The notes beneath the pieces were generated by a model. It did no database searches, was not told the DNA's origin, and saw only the letters and a program-made list of their open reading frames with translations. From the NCBI RefSeq assembly GCF_014837035.1, contig NZ_JACSPS010000004.1, forward strand, positions 124,001 through 188,000: a stretch of DNA of 64,000 nt, given 5' to 3'. A program made the translations under genes and the position numbers. This document shows, in pieces, positions 35,936-43,785 of the stretch; positions within the stretch are counted from its first letter, which is position 1; the number at the start of each line of letters is the position of its first letter. The DNA is from Kaistella pullorum (GTDB lineage Bacteria > Bacteroidota > Bacteroidia > Flavobacteriales > Weeksellaceae).

Positions 35936-35954
35936 AGAGCATTTTGCTCTTTTT
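35936..35954. terminator. Small hairpin with flanking A/T runs
   Basis: AGAGC-ATTTT-GCTCT with T run on one side and A run on the other, in the 270-base gap upstream of rng. The gap also holds GCCGTGG (35901-35907) and its complement CCACGGC (35969-35975). Confidence 0.5.
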
Positions 35955-35992
35955 CATGTCAGTTTTTCCACGGCGGAAAATTTTGGCTTAAA

Positions 35993-36041
35993 CAAAAATA
36001 TAGTCGGTGAAATTTTATAAAAATAAAAACACCAACTATAT
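35993..36041 (-). terminator. Terminator of the 29-residue basic protein gene
   Basis: Minus-strand ATATAGTTGGTG ... CACCGACTATAT (one G-T pair, AT-rich loop) followed by TTTTTG, 26 bases beyond the stop codon. Confidence 0.65.
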
Positions 36042-36066
36042 TGTTATATGGTAGATCGCGAATTGA

Positions 36067-36156
36067 TTACTTTTTCTTGTGTCTGTTCGCTCTTCTTCTT
36101 TTCTTTCTTTTGTGAGTAGCAACCTTGTGTCTCTTTCTTTTCTTTCCGCTTGGCAT
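36067..36156 (-). CDS. 29-residue lysine/arginine-rich protein, AURKAIP1/COX24-domain (bS22/mS38-like)
   Basis: A 30-codon gene that reads MPSGKKRKRHKVATHKRKKR then ends in ...RHKKK. More than half the residues are Lys, Arg or His. This is the short protein that Bacteroidota genomes carry with the AURKAIP1/COX24 domain name, related to mitochondrial ribosomal protein mS38 and actinobacterial bS22, and so presumably a small-subunit ribosomal protein that threads through rRNA. It lies 42 bases downstream of HU on the same strand, and a hairpin with a T run follows. Identification is from memory of the family sequence, which it matches closely. Confidence 0.85.
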   Translation of the reverse strand: MPSGKKRKRHKVATHKRKKRRRANRHKKK

Positions 36157-36198
36157 AATTTAAAAATTTTTAGTTTGTAACTTATATTTTATCGTTTA

Positions 36199-36489
36199 TT
36201 ATTTTACTGCTACTTTAGTTTTTACTTTCTCTACGAAAGTTTTTGAAGGTTTAAAAGCCGGAATATTGTGAGCCGGGATCTCGATTGCCGTATTTTTTGA
36301 AATATTTCTTCCCGTTTTTGCTGCTCTGGTCTTAATTACGAATGAACCGAAACCTCTTAAATAAACATTATCCCCATTGTACATTGAAGTTCTGATTTCC
36401 TGCATGAACGCCTCCACAACTTTCTGAGTTTCATTCTTTTCAGTACCCAATTTATTTGAGATGGTGCTCACCAATTCTGCCTTTGTCAT
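36199..36489 (-). CDS. HU family DNA-binding protein
   Basis: A 96-residue histone-like nucleoid protein: MTKAELVSTISNKLGTEKNE, the helical dimerisation part, then the beta-arm region NVYLRGFGSFVIKTRAAKTG and IEIPAHNIPAFKPSKTF. DNA bending and nucleoid structure are expected. A -7 TATATTTG lies at 36519-36526 on the minus strand, giving a leader of about 24 bases. Divergent from mutY. Confidence 0.95.
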   Translation of the reverse strand: MTKAELVSTISNKLGTEKNETQKVVEAFMQEIRTSMYNGDNVYLRGFGSFVIKTRAAKTGRNISKNTAIEIPAHNIPAFKPSKTFVEKVKTKVAVK

Positions 36490-36505
36490 TTCCTTTATTT
36501 ATTTA

Positions 36506-36526
36506 TATTTTTGGTGTGCAAATATA
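36506..36526. promoter_or_regulatory. Overlapping divergent -7 elements of HU and mutY
   Basis: TATTTTTG (36506-36513, plus strand) and TATATTTG (36526-36519, minus strand) both fit TAnnTTTG and point away from each other within 21 bases. Transcripts would start near 36519 for mutY and 36513 for HU. Confidence 0.5.
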
Positions 36527-36536
36527 ACAACATTTT

Positions 36537-37565
36537 TTGACAAGTAAAAAACAAAATGCTGATTTTCTTCACGTTGGTGAGAAACTCTTGGCATGGTACA
36601 GAACGCACGGCAGAGATTTACCGTTTCGCAATACGCGTGATCCTTACAAGATCTGGATCTGCGAAATCATCTTCCAGCAAACACGCATTTCGCAGGGTTT
36701 GAATCATTATAACAATTTCATCACACGCTTTCCGGATGTGCAGACACTGGCTGACGCTGAAAGTGATGAAGTCATCCTGTACTGGAAAGGTCTCGGCTAC
36801 TATTCGCGCGCCATCAACATACACAAAGCTGCGCAGCAGATCATGAATGACTACGGCGGCAACTTTCCGTCAGCATATGAAGATATTCTCAAGTTGCGCG
36901 GTATTGGGAAATACACGGCGGCAGCCATTTTGAGCATCTGTTTTGGTGCGGTATTACCAGCGGTGGACGGAAATTTTTACCGCGTATTGTCGCGAATTTT
37001 TGCTGATGATTTTGATAGTTCGTCCTCAAAAGCCTTCAATTACTTTTCCGAACTGGCGCTGATGATGATGCCGAAGAACGAACCGGGACACTTTAACGAA
37101 GCGATGATGGACTTAGGCTCCGAAGTTTGCCGGCCAAGAAATCCGAAATGTGATGAATGTCCGTTGCAAACAGATTGCCTGGCCTATAATTTGGGCCTGA
37201 CTACGAAGTTTCCAGTAAAAAGTAAGCGGACGAAAGTAAGCGACCTGGAACTTACTTACTATTTTGTAGAGTTTGCCGGCAACTTTTTGATTCGCCAGCG
37301 CGGCGATGATTTTATCTGGAAGAAACTGTACGAATTCCCAAACGAAATAAGAGACGACTTTAAGGATAATATTTCCCATCAAAAAACCGTTACACATCAG
37401 CTTACGCATAAAAAATTAACGATTCATATCTATAAGGTCTCGCCAGACGACGAAAAACTGTTTCTGGAGTTTGCTTCGGAAGGCGGTTTTACGGCAATTT
37501 CACTAGAAGGATCACACGGAAAATCATTCCCGAAACCACTTGAAAATTATCTGACAACCATTTAA
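36537..37565 (+). CDS. mutY: A/G-specific adenine glycosylase MutY (TTG start)
   Basis: MutY removes adenine opposite 8-oxoguanine. The protein has KIWICEIIFQQTRI (catalytic Glu), the helix-hairpin-helix LRGIGKYTAAAI, PAVDGNFYRVLSR (catalytic Asp), the 4Fe-4S ligands C-x6-C-x2-C-x5-C in CRPRNPKCDECPLQTDC, and a C-terminal nudix-like domain reading 8-oxoG. No ATG exists between the in-frame stop at 36525-36527 and residue ~180; the first near-cognate start is TTG at 36537, which also fits the predicted transcription start. 342 residues is normal for the family. Confidence 0.93.
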   Translation: MTSKKQNADFLHVGEKLLAWYRTHGRDLPFRNTRDPYKIWICEIIFQQTRISQGLNHYNNFITRFPDVQTLADAESDEVILYWKGLGYYSRAINIHKAAQQIMNDYGGNFPSAYEDILKLRGIGKYTAAAILSICFGAVLPAVDGNFYRVLSRIFADDFDSSSSKAFNYFSELALMMMPKNEPGHFNEAMMDLGSEVCRPRNPKCDECPLQTDCLAYNLGLTTKFPVKSKRTKVSDLELTYYFVEFAGNFLIRQRGDDFIWKKLYEFPNEIRDDFKDNISHQKTVTHQLTHKKLTIHIYKVSPDDEKLFLEFASEGGFTAISLEGSHGKSFPKPLENYLTTI

Positions 37566-37596
37566 CCCAAAGATTAAATCGCAGTCTAATGTCTAA

Positions 37597-37704
37597 AGCA
37601 GTTGTTCCTCAAACTGATTTTTTAAAAATAGAATTTAGGGATTCTCGGAATTAAATGATTGATAAACACCTAAAGAGGGTTCCTAAATTCTGCTTTTTAA
37701 AACT
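37597..37704. repeat. Imperfect inverted repeat between mutY and gldD
   Basis: TTTTTTAAAAATAGAATTTAGGGA (37617-37641, shortened here) and TCCTAAATTCTGCTTTTTAA (37681-37700) are near-complements around a 40-base loop; AAAGCAGTT at 37595-37603 also finds its complement AACTGCTTT at 37701-37709. The 208-base gap contains no convincing gene. It could be a small non-autonomous element or the trace of a deletion. Confidence 0.4.
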
Positions 37705-37761
37705 GCTTTGCTTCAGACTTTACACCACACAACTCCCCGCCGAAATCTCAAACCAAATTCG

Positions 37762-37769
37762 TACTTTTG
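37762..37769 (+). promoter_or_regulatory. -7 element just before gldD
   Basis: TACTTTTG matches TAnnTTTG and ends four bases before the gldD ATG. No good -33 TTTG is present. If used, the message would be leaderless. Confidence 0.35.
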
Positions 37770-37773
37770 CGCG

Positions 37774-38328
37774 ATGTTTAAAAACCTAATTATCACTTTA
37801 CTGGGACTTTTCACCATTTCGTGCGCAGAGGATGCGAAACCGAAACCCAGCGGTGAACTTCGGTTAGAATATCCTGCAGCCAAATATACTCGGTACAGCT
37901 CGCCGTGTGGGTTTTCATTTGAGCATTCGGCTTTTGCCAAAATTGAAAATGCCAAAAATGAATGTTGGTATTACATTTCTTACCCGGAAATGAAGGCCAA
38001 AGTCTTTATCACCTATTTCCCGGTGAAAAATGATTTCGCACTGCACATCAAGGAGTCCGAGAAAATGGTTTACGAGCACACCATAAAAGCAAGCGCGATC
38101 GACACCAAATCTTTCAGCTATCCGGAACGAAAGGTCTTCGGTAATTTTTATGAACTGAAAGGTCCTACTGCGTCCAACGTGCAGTTTTTCGTGACCGATT
38201 CTACGCGACATTATGTTACCGCCAACTTATATTTCAATTCCAGGCCAAAGCCAGATTCACTGGCGCCAGCCGTAGATTATATCAAAAAAGACCTTCAACA
38301 CCTTATCGATACTTTTGAGTGGAGGTAA
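37774..38328 (+). CDS. gldD: Gliding motility lipoprotein GldD
   Basis: GldD is a lipoprotein needed for gliding in Flavobacterium johnsoniae and conserved in the class. The 184-residue protein has a lipobox LFTISC (Cys 17), then the family phrases ELRLEYPAAKYTRYSSPCGF, YPEMKAKVFITYFPVKND, GNFYELKGPTASNVQFFVTD and YIKKDLQHLIDTFEW. Start at MFKNLIITL (37774); a longer frame from 37708 adds 22 unlikely residues. Its usual upstream partner gldE is not present between mutY and gldD. Followed after 39 bases by the PfkB gene. Confidence 0.93.
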   Translation: MFKNLIITLLGLFTISCAEDAKPKPSGELRLEYPAAKYTRYSSPCGFSFEHSAFAKIENAKNECWYYISYPEMKAKVFITYFPVKNDFALHIKESEKMVYEHTIKASAIDTKSFSYPERKVFGNFYELKGPTASNVQFFVTDSTRHYVTANLYFNSRPKPDSLAPAVDYIKKDLQHLIDTFEWR

Positions 38329-38367
38329 CCGATAAGTTCCCATAATTCGAAATAATAATAAATATAT

Positions 38368-39288
38368 ATGAAACTTTTAGTCGTAGGATCCGTCGCTTTT
38401 GACGCCATTGAAACACCATTCGGGAAAACTGACAAAATTTTAGGCGGCGCCGCAACTTATATAGGCATCGCAGCTTCTATTCTGAATGTAAAATCGGGTA
38501 TTGTGTCGGTAGTTGGAGGAGATTTTCCGCAATCTGATCTCGATATGCTGACAAACCGTGGCGTAAATATCGAAGGAATAGAAATCGTGAAAGACGGTAA
38601 AACCTTCTTCTGGAGCGGCAAATACCACAACGATCTGAACTCCCGCGACACCCTTGCGACTGAAGTGAATGTACTTGAAAATTTTGACCCTAAGATTCCG
38701 GATTCCATGCAGGATGCGGAAATTCTTATGCTTGGAAACCTTCATCCGGGTGTTCAGCTTTCAGTTTTAGAAAAAATGAACCAAAAGCCAAAACTGGTGA
38801 TTCTCGACACGATGAATTTCTGGATGGATACAGCCTGGGACGTTTTGATGCAGATGATCGCAAAAACCGATGTCATCACCATCAACGACGAAGAAGCGCG
38901 CCAACTTTCAGGTGAATATTCATTGATCAAAGCAGCTAAAAAAATCCACGCGATGGGTCCGGAATATGTGATCATCAAAAAAGGTGAACATGGCGCACTA
39001 CTTTTCCATGCGGGTAAAGTTTTCGCAATTCCGGCACTTTTGCTTGAAGAGGTTTTCGATCCTACCGGTGCGGGAGACACTTTTGCTGGCGGTTTTGCGT
39101 CTTACCTCGCGAAAAAAGGCGATTTCAGTTTCGAAACGATGAAGTCTGCGCTGATCGTGGGTTCTGCGATGGCGTCGTTCACCGTAGAAAAATTCGGAAC
39201 CGAAAAACTTCAGGAAGTGACGGAAGAAGAAATGAATGGCAGAATTCAGGAGTTCAAAGAATTGACTTCGTTTGAAGTGGAAGTCTAA
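38368..39288 (+). CDS. PfkB/ribokinase-family sugar or nucleoside kinase
   Basis: A 306-residue kinase. Signature 1-like region: VVGSVAFDAIETPFGKTDKI and ILGGAATYIGIAAS; signature 2 with the catalytic Asp: DPTGAGDTFAGGFASY. The MetaL NxxE-type motif is replaced by TINDEEARQLSGE, as in many PfkB proteins. The specific substrate cannot be told. It sits between gldD and a pair of periplasmic parvulins in one direction, an arrangement that looks like a conserved neighbourhood rather than a pathway. Confidence 0.88.
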   Translation: MKLLVVGSVAFDAIETPFGKTDKILGGAATYIGIAASILNVKSGIVSVVGGDFPQSDLDMLTNRGVNIEGIEIVKDGKTFFWSGKYHNDLNSRDTLATEVNVLENFDPKIPDSMQDAEILMLGNLHPGVQLSVLEKMNQKPKLVILDTMNFWMDTAWDVLMQMIAKTDVITINDEEARQLSGEYSLIKAAKKIHAMGPEYVIIKKGEHGALLFHAGKVFAIPALLLEEVFDPTGAGDTFAGGFASYLAKKGDFSFETMKSALIVGSAMASFTVEKFGTEKLQEVTEEEMNGRIQEFKELTSFEVEV

Positions 39289-39345
39289 CTGCCGGTTTCA
39301 TTTGAAATCTTTAAACAAATCATAAGCACAATATCGCAACATAGT

Positions 39346-41175
39346 ATGAAAAAAATATTTTCATTTGGTTTTACTTTAATGGTGGGACTTGCATTGCAGG
39401 CCCAGTACATGATTATCGGGAAAGACAGTATTTCGCTGGCCAACTTCAAGAAAGAATACCAGTACGGTCTGCAAAACACCGGCGTAGAAAAGACGCTGGC
39501 TTCTACTGAAGACTTTATTCTTCTTCAGCAGTTCGCCGCGGAAAAGAAGGCCGACACCACGATGGCTTTTCGTGAAAAGATGGTGGAGAAAGAAGGTGAA
39601 CTGCGTGAAAAGTTTTTCTATCCAAAGCAAGTGATTGATCCTGTGCTGAATGGTTATATGAAAGACAACCTTACTGAAAAGGAGGTGCAGATTTTCATCA
39701 TCCAAAAAACGGAAGGCGATAAAAACAATTATCAGCATATCTACAGCGATGTAAAATCGGGTAAAATAGCGATGGATGAGGCGGTGAAGAAGTACACCAA
39801 AGGAAATCCGGCGGCTATCTTTGTCAAACCCGGAAGTGTTGACATTAACCTTTACGACGAACTTAAAAACCTGCCGAACAACAGCTATACTAAGTTGATT
39901 GACACGCCCGGCTATGTGGCTTTCGCTAAAGTTTTAAGTTCACGGCCAAGCTTGGGCTACATGATTTTCGGCACACTTTCTATCCCGAAAGACGAAAATT
40001 ACGAAACCACAAAAAACAAGATTTACACGGACCTTAATGCCGGTAAATCTTTTCGCGAAGTCGCGAAACTTTACGGCGCTTCTGAACACGAGAAGGAAAG
40101 CGGCGGCGTGGTGATGGGTTCACCTACGCTTCCTGCGGAGATTTACAACTTGTTCAAAGGGCAGAAATCTGGCTATTATACGCCTGAACCTGTACTTTTT
40201 GGCGACAAATATTTTGTTTTTAATATTTATAATGTTGAGCCCTACACGCTGACTGAAAAAAACCGCGACTTTTTCATCAAAGACATGAACGCTACACTTT
40301 ACGGCGAAAAACTTCAGGATGCGATGATCGCTTACCTGAAGGCAGACCCTTCGTACAAAGAGTTCCCAGAATATCAGCAGGCAAAAAAATCCTACCAGGC
40401 CTTTGCTGCGGCCAAAGACAATACCGTTTTATACGCTACCGGGAGCCGAAAGACCACCGTTGGGGACATCAAGACACTGATTGGCGACCAAAAATCCGAA
40501 GCTGAGAAAATGTCTCCTGCCATTTGGGGTGAAGCGCTCGAAAGTGTACAGCACGGACATCTTCTGGGCTACTACAGCGAAAATTTCGCCACGCAGAAAA
40601 ACATCAAGGCAGAACTTGACGACTACAAACGCGGTCTCTACTCGGATTATATTTTCTCAAAATACATCAGCGAAGAAATTGCAAAAAACCCGCAGTGGCT
40701 TACCGAGAACTACAACCGAAACAAATCCCGCTACATGTGGGGCAACCGTGCCGAAGGCCGCGTGGCGATCATTGCAGACCCTAAGCTGACAAAAGAAATT
40801 GCGAAAGAGATTAAAACGCCAAAGAACTGGGACGCGCTGAACGGGAAATATTACGGCAAGCTGAATGACAAAAAGCAGATCTTGGTACATTTTGAGAAAG
40901 GCGAAATGTCTGAAGATGCTGATGTCTTCACCAAGTACAAAGTCCCTTTCAAAACCGGAATCCATCAGACTAAAATGGCTGAGCGCGATCTGGTGATTGC
41001 AATCGACAATATTTTGCCGCCGATGCAGATGACGGAAGCAGAATCTGCCGAAATGCTGAAAGATGCCGTGACCGAAGAAAAACTTCGAGAGATCATCGCC
41101 ACGCAAAAGGCAAAAACCAAAATCGTAATAGAACCCGCTTTCAGAGCCGACCTTGAAAAGAACTTTAAGAAATAA
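39346..41175 (+). CDS. Periplasmic parvulin-type peptidyl-prolyl isomerase
   Basis: A 609-residue exported folding factor: signal peptide MKKIFSFGFTLMVGLALQAQ, N-terminal chaperone-like helices, then a PpiC/rotamase domain around residues 200-300 (LGYMIFGTLSIPKDENYETT, FREVAKLYGASEHEKESGGV, GSPTLPAEIYNLFKGQKSGY). The C-terminal half is unlike SurA and of unknown role. Immediately upstream of a second, SurA-like parvulin (68 bases), suggesting a paired function in outer-membrane protein folding. Confidence 0.85.
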   Translation: MKKIFSFGFTLMVGLALQAQYMIIGKDSISLANFKKEYQYGLQNTGVEKTLASTEDFILLQQFAAEKKADTTMAFREKMVEKEGELREKFFYPKQVIDPVLNGYMKDNLTEKEVQIFIIQKTEGDKNNYQHIYSDVKSGKIAMDEAVKKYTKGNPAAIFVKPGSVDINLYDELKNLPNNSYTKLIDTPGYVAFAKVLSSRPSLGYMIFGTLSIPKDENYETTKNKIYTDLNAGKSFREVAKLYGASEHEKESGGVVMGSPTLPAEIYNLFKGQKSGYYTPEPVLFGDKYFVFNIYNVEPYTLTEKNRDFFIKDMNATLYGEKLQDAMIAYLKADPSYKEFPEYQQAKKSYQAFAAAKDNTVLYATGSRKTTVGDIKTLIGDQKSEAEKMSPAIWGEALESVQHGHLLGYYSENFATQKNIKAELDDYKRGLYSDYIFSKYISEEIAKNPQWLTENYNRNKSRYMWGNRAEGRVAIIADPKLTKEIAKEIKTPKNWDALNGKYYGKLNDKKQILVHFEKGEMSEDADVFTKYKVPFKTGIHQTKMAERDLVIAIDNILPPMQMTEAESAEMLKDAVTEEKLREIIATQKAKTKIVIEPAFRADLEKNFKK

Positions 41176-41243
41176 TTATAACAAAACATGCAGGTTATGT
41201 CGGCCAGATTGATAATTTTGCAAATCGTAAAAATAAACAGATA

Positions 41244-42608
41244 ATGAACAGACACATAAAATTCGTTCTTCTCACCACATTCATCCTCAGCTTTTTCAGC
41301 ATCAACATCAGTGCACAGCTGAAAACCGGCGACCTGGTAGACGGCATCGCGGTGGTAGTGGGAGACGAAATTATTCTGGAATCAGACATTGAAGACCAGG
41401 CAAACTTCGCAAAACAGCAGGGCGCACAGGTAGCAGACAAATGCGAGTTCGTGGAAAGCATTATCAGCAACAAACTCCTTATTTACGAAGCGAAACGTGA
41501 TACGCTTATCGAAAACCGTTCTCAGGCGATCAAGGAGCAGGCAAACCAAAAGTATACGCAAATCCTTGGCCAGTTTCCAGACGAAAAAACGATGCTCACC
41601 ACGTACAAGTTCCGCACGTCTTATGAAATGAAAAATGCCATTGAGAAAATCGATACCGATAATTACTACGGCCAGATGAAGTTTCAGCGCATCACCGATA
41701 AGGCGGATGTAACGCCGAACGAGGTTACCGATTTCTTCAATATGTACAAATTTCAGCTGCCGGAAGTAAAAGATGAAGTAAGCCTTTCGCAGATCACGAT
41801 GTACCCAAAACTGACAGACGATCACAAAAACGAGATCATTGCGCGTCTGAATAAAATCAAAAAAGACATCGAAGGTGGCGAATCTTTCGAAAGCCAGGCC
41901 AGAATTTATTCTGATGATCCCGGCTCAGCATCCAACGGTGGACTTTACACCAATATCGCACGTGGCAAGATGGTAAAACCGTTCGAGGCCGCAGCGCTCA
42001 ATCTTCAGGAAGGCGAGCTTTCAGAGCCTGTAGAATCAGAATTTGGCTATCACCTCATCCAGCTCGTGAAGAAGAGCGGCCGGATGTACGATGCACGCCA
42101 TATCCTGCTAAAAGCAGAACCAAATGCTGACGAAATCGCCACTGCACGCAAAGAACTCGACAGCATCCGTACTTTGATAATGGAAGGAAAGCTTACCTTC
42201 AAGGAAGCTGCTTACCGTTTTTCAGACGACAAACAGACCAAGTTCAACGCGGGCATCGTCACTTCGCAGGACGGCTCAGACCGTATCGAGAAGCTGAACC
42301 TTCCGCCTACCCTGTCTTATCAGATCGCGGGTCTAAACAAAGGCGACATCACCGATGTTTTCCAGGATACAGAACGTGACCGTAAAGTGGTTTCAATCAT
42401 CAAGGTTGATGACGTCATCGCGGCACACCAGCTCGACATCAACACCGACTACGACCGCATCAAGCAGATGGCGCTCAACAAGAAGAAGAATGAAATGGTA
42501 GAGCAATGGGTGAAAGAAAGACTGCCAAACGTCTTCATCTCGATCAACGACCGGTACAAAACCTGCACCTTCAAAACAGACTGGCGCAAGACTACCGCCT
42601 CAAACTAA
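41244..42608 (+). CDS. surA: SurA-like periplasmic chaperone/peptidyl-prolyl isomerase
   Basis: A 454-residue exported protein with signal peptide (about residues 1-24), a SurA N-terminal region (LVDGIAVVVGDEIILESDIE, FVESIISNKLLIYEAKRD) and two parvulin domains: the first at about residues 175-275 (EVSLSQITMYPKL, ARIYSDDPGSASNGGLYTNI), the second at about 280-390 (MYDARHILLKAEPNADEI, AAYRFSDDKQT). Domain order matches SurA, which escorts outer-membrane proteins to BAM. Ends with a strong terminator. Confidence 0.9.
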   Translation: MNRHIKFVLLTTFILSFFSINISAQLKTGDLVDGIAVVVGDEIILESDIEDQANFAKQQGAQVADKCEFVESIISNKLLIYEAKRDTLIENRSQAIKEQANQKYTQILGQFPDEKTMLTTYKFRTSYEMKNAIEKIDTDNYYGQMKFQRITDKADVTPNEVTDFFNMYKFQLPEVKDEVSLSQITMYPKLTDDHKNEIIARLNKIKKDIEGGESFESQARIYSDDPGSASNGGLYTNIARGKMVKPFEAAALNLQEGELSEPVESEFGYHLIQLVKKSGRMYDARHILLKAEPNADEIATARKELDSIRTLIMEGKLTFKEAAYRFSDDKQTKFNAGIVTSQDGSDRIEKLNLPPTLSYQIAGLNKGDITDVFQDTERDRKVVSIIKVDDVIAAHQLDINTDYDRIKQMALNKKKNEMVEQWVKERLPNVFISINDRYKTCTFKTDWRKTTASN

Positions 42609-42613
42609 AACAC

Positions 42614-42642
42614 AATCTCCGCTTCCCGCGGAGATTTTTTTT
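42614..42642 (+). terminator. Terminator of the gldD-pfkB-parvulin set
   Basis: AATCTCCGC-TTCCC-GCGGAGATT followed by six more T. Confidence 0.9.
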
Positions 42643-42645
42643 GCA

Positions 42646-42810
42646 TCCTTGCGATCCCCCTTTAACAAGCGTCCTTGCGATCCGCCGCGGCGGAGAAGCA
42701 AACCCAAACCTTTTGTCACACTCTCCTCCATCCTCCATCCTCCATCCATCATCTTCATCCTTTACACTTCATCCTTTTATCCTGCCTCTTTTTTCTTTAA
42801 TTTTACCCCC
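42646..42810. repeat. Direct repeats, palindrome and G-free pyrimidine-rich tract
   Basis: TCCTTGCGATCC occurs at 42646-42657 and 42672-42683, the second running into the perfect palindrome TCCGCCGCGGCGGA (42681-42694). From about 42718 to 42783 no G occurs, and TCCATCCTCCA-type units repeat in tandem (42730-42752). This is the leader of the nitronate monooxygenase gene; a TAATTTTA at 42798-42805 could be a poor -7 element. Confidence 0.55.
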
Positions 42811-43746
42811 ATGACCAATACCATCACTCAACTCTTCGAAATCAAATATCCCATCATTCAGGGCGGCATGATCTGGCATTCAGGCTGGCGTCTCGCCTCC
42901 GCGGTTTCCAACAATGGCGGTCTCGGACTCATCGGTGCCGGCAGCATGTATCCCGATATTTTGCGCGAAAACATCCGCAAGTGTAAAGCCGCGACTGATA
43001 AACCATTTGGCGTGAACATTCCGATGCTCTATCCTAACCTGGATGAAGTCATTAAAATAATCCTGGAAGAAGGCGTGAAGATTGTTTTCACCTCCGCCGG
43101 AAACCCAAAAACCTACACAGAAACTCTTCAGAAAGAAGGCCTCAAAGTAGCGCACGTGGTTTCTTCCACTAAGTTTGCAATGAAATGCGAAGACGCGGGT
43201 GTTGACGCAATTGTTGCCGAAGGTTTTGAAGCCGGCGGGCACAACGGCCGCGACGAAACCACGACTTTCTGCCTGATCCCAAACGTTAAAAAACATATCT
43301 CGAAACCACTGATTGCCGCGGGTGGAATTGCACTCGGTTCGCAGATGAAAGCCGCGATGATTCTGGGTGCCGACGGCGTTCAGATCGGTTCGCGTTTCGC
43401 AGCCACCGAAGAAGCAAGTTCACATACCGACTGGAAAAACAAAGTCATCACCCTCAACGAAGGCGACACGCAGCTCACGCTTAAAGAACTCGCGCCCGTA
43501 AGACTGGTAAAGAACAAGTTCTTCCACGACCTTGAAAAGCTTTACGAAACAGGCCGTGATGCCGACGCTCTAAAACAAACGCTCGGCCGTGCGCGCGCAA
43601 AACGCGGAATGTTCGAAGGTGATCTGGAGGAAGGCGAACTCGAGATTGGGCAGGTTTCGGCTTTAATTGACGAAATACTGCCGGTAGAAAAAGTCTTTGA
43701 GAATCTGCTGAAAGAATACCGCGAAGCCACAAGCTTCGATATTTAA
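42811..43746 (+). CDS. Nitronate monooxygenase (2-nitropropane dioxygenase family)
   Basis: A 311-residue FMN-dependent TIM-barrel enzyme that oxidises nitronates such as propionate-3-nitronate. Visible motifs: FEIKYPIIQGGMIWHSGW, AVSNNGGLGLIGAGSM, PFGVNIPMLYP, VAEGFEAGGHNGRDETTTFC and ALGSQMKAAMILGADGVQIG with SRFAATEEA (phosphate-binding). The FabK-type enoyl reductase is the nearest alternative but EAGGHNG and the length fit nitronate monooxygenase. Start at MTNTITQLFE (42811); the longer frame runs through the pyrimidine tract. Confidence 0.88.
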   Translation: MTNTITQLFEIKYPIIQGGMIWHSGWRLASAVSNNGGLGLIGAGSMYPDILRENIRKCKAATDKPFGVNIPMLYPNLDEVIKIILEEGVKIVFTSAGNPKTYTETLQKEGLKVAHVVSSTKFAMKCEDAGVDAIVAEGFEAGGHNGRDETTTFCLIPNVKKHISKPLIAAGGIALGSQMKAAMILGADGVQIGSRFAATEEASSHTDWKNKVITLNEGDTQLTLKELAPVRLVKNKFFHDLEKLYETGRDADALKQTLGRARAKRGMFEGDLEEGELEIGQVSALIDEILPVEKVFENLLKEYREATSFDI

Positions 43747-43785
43747 AAAGAAATTCCGTCCCATTAAGTGAGACGGAATTTCTTT
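43747..43785. terminator. Bidirectional terminator
   Basis: AAAGAAATTCCGTC-CCATTAAGTGA-GACGGAATTTCTTT, 14-bp perfect stem with A and T runs, between two convergent genes. Its core AAATTCCGTC/GACGGAATTT is shared with the hairpin at 19717-19757. Confidence 0.88.
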
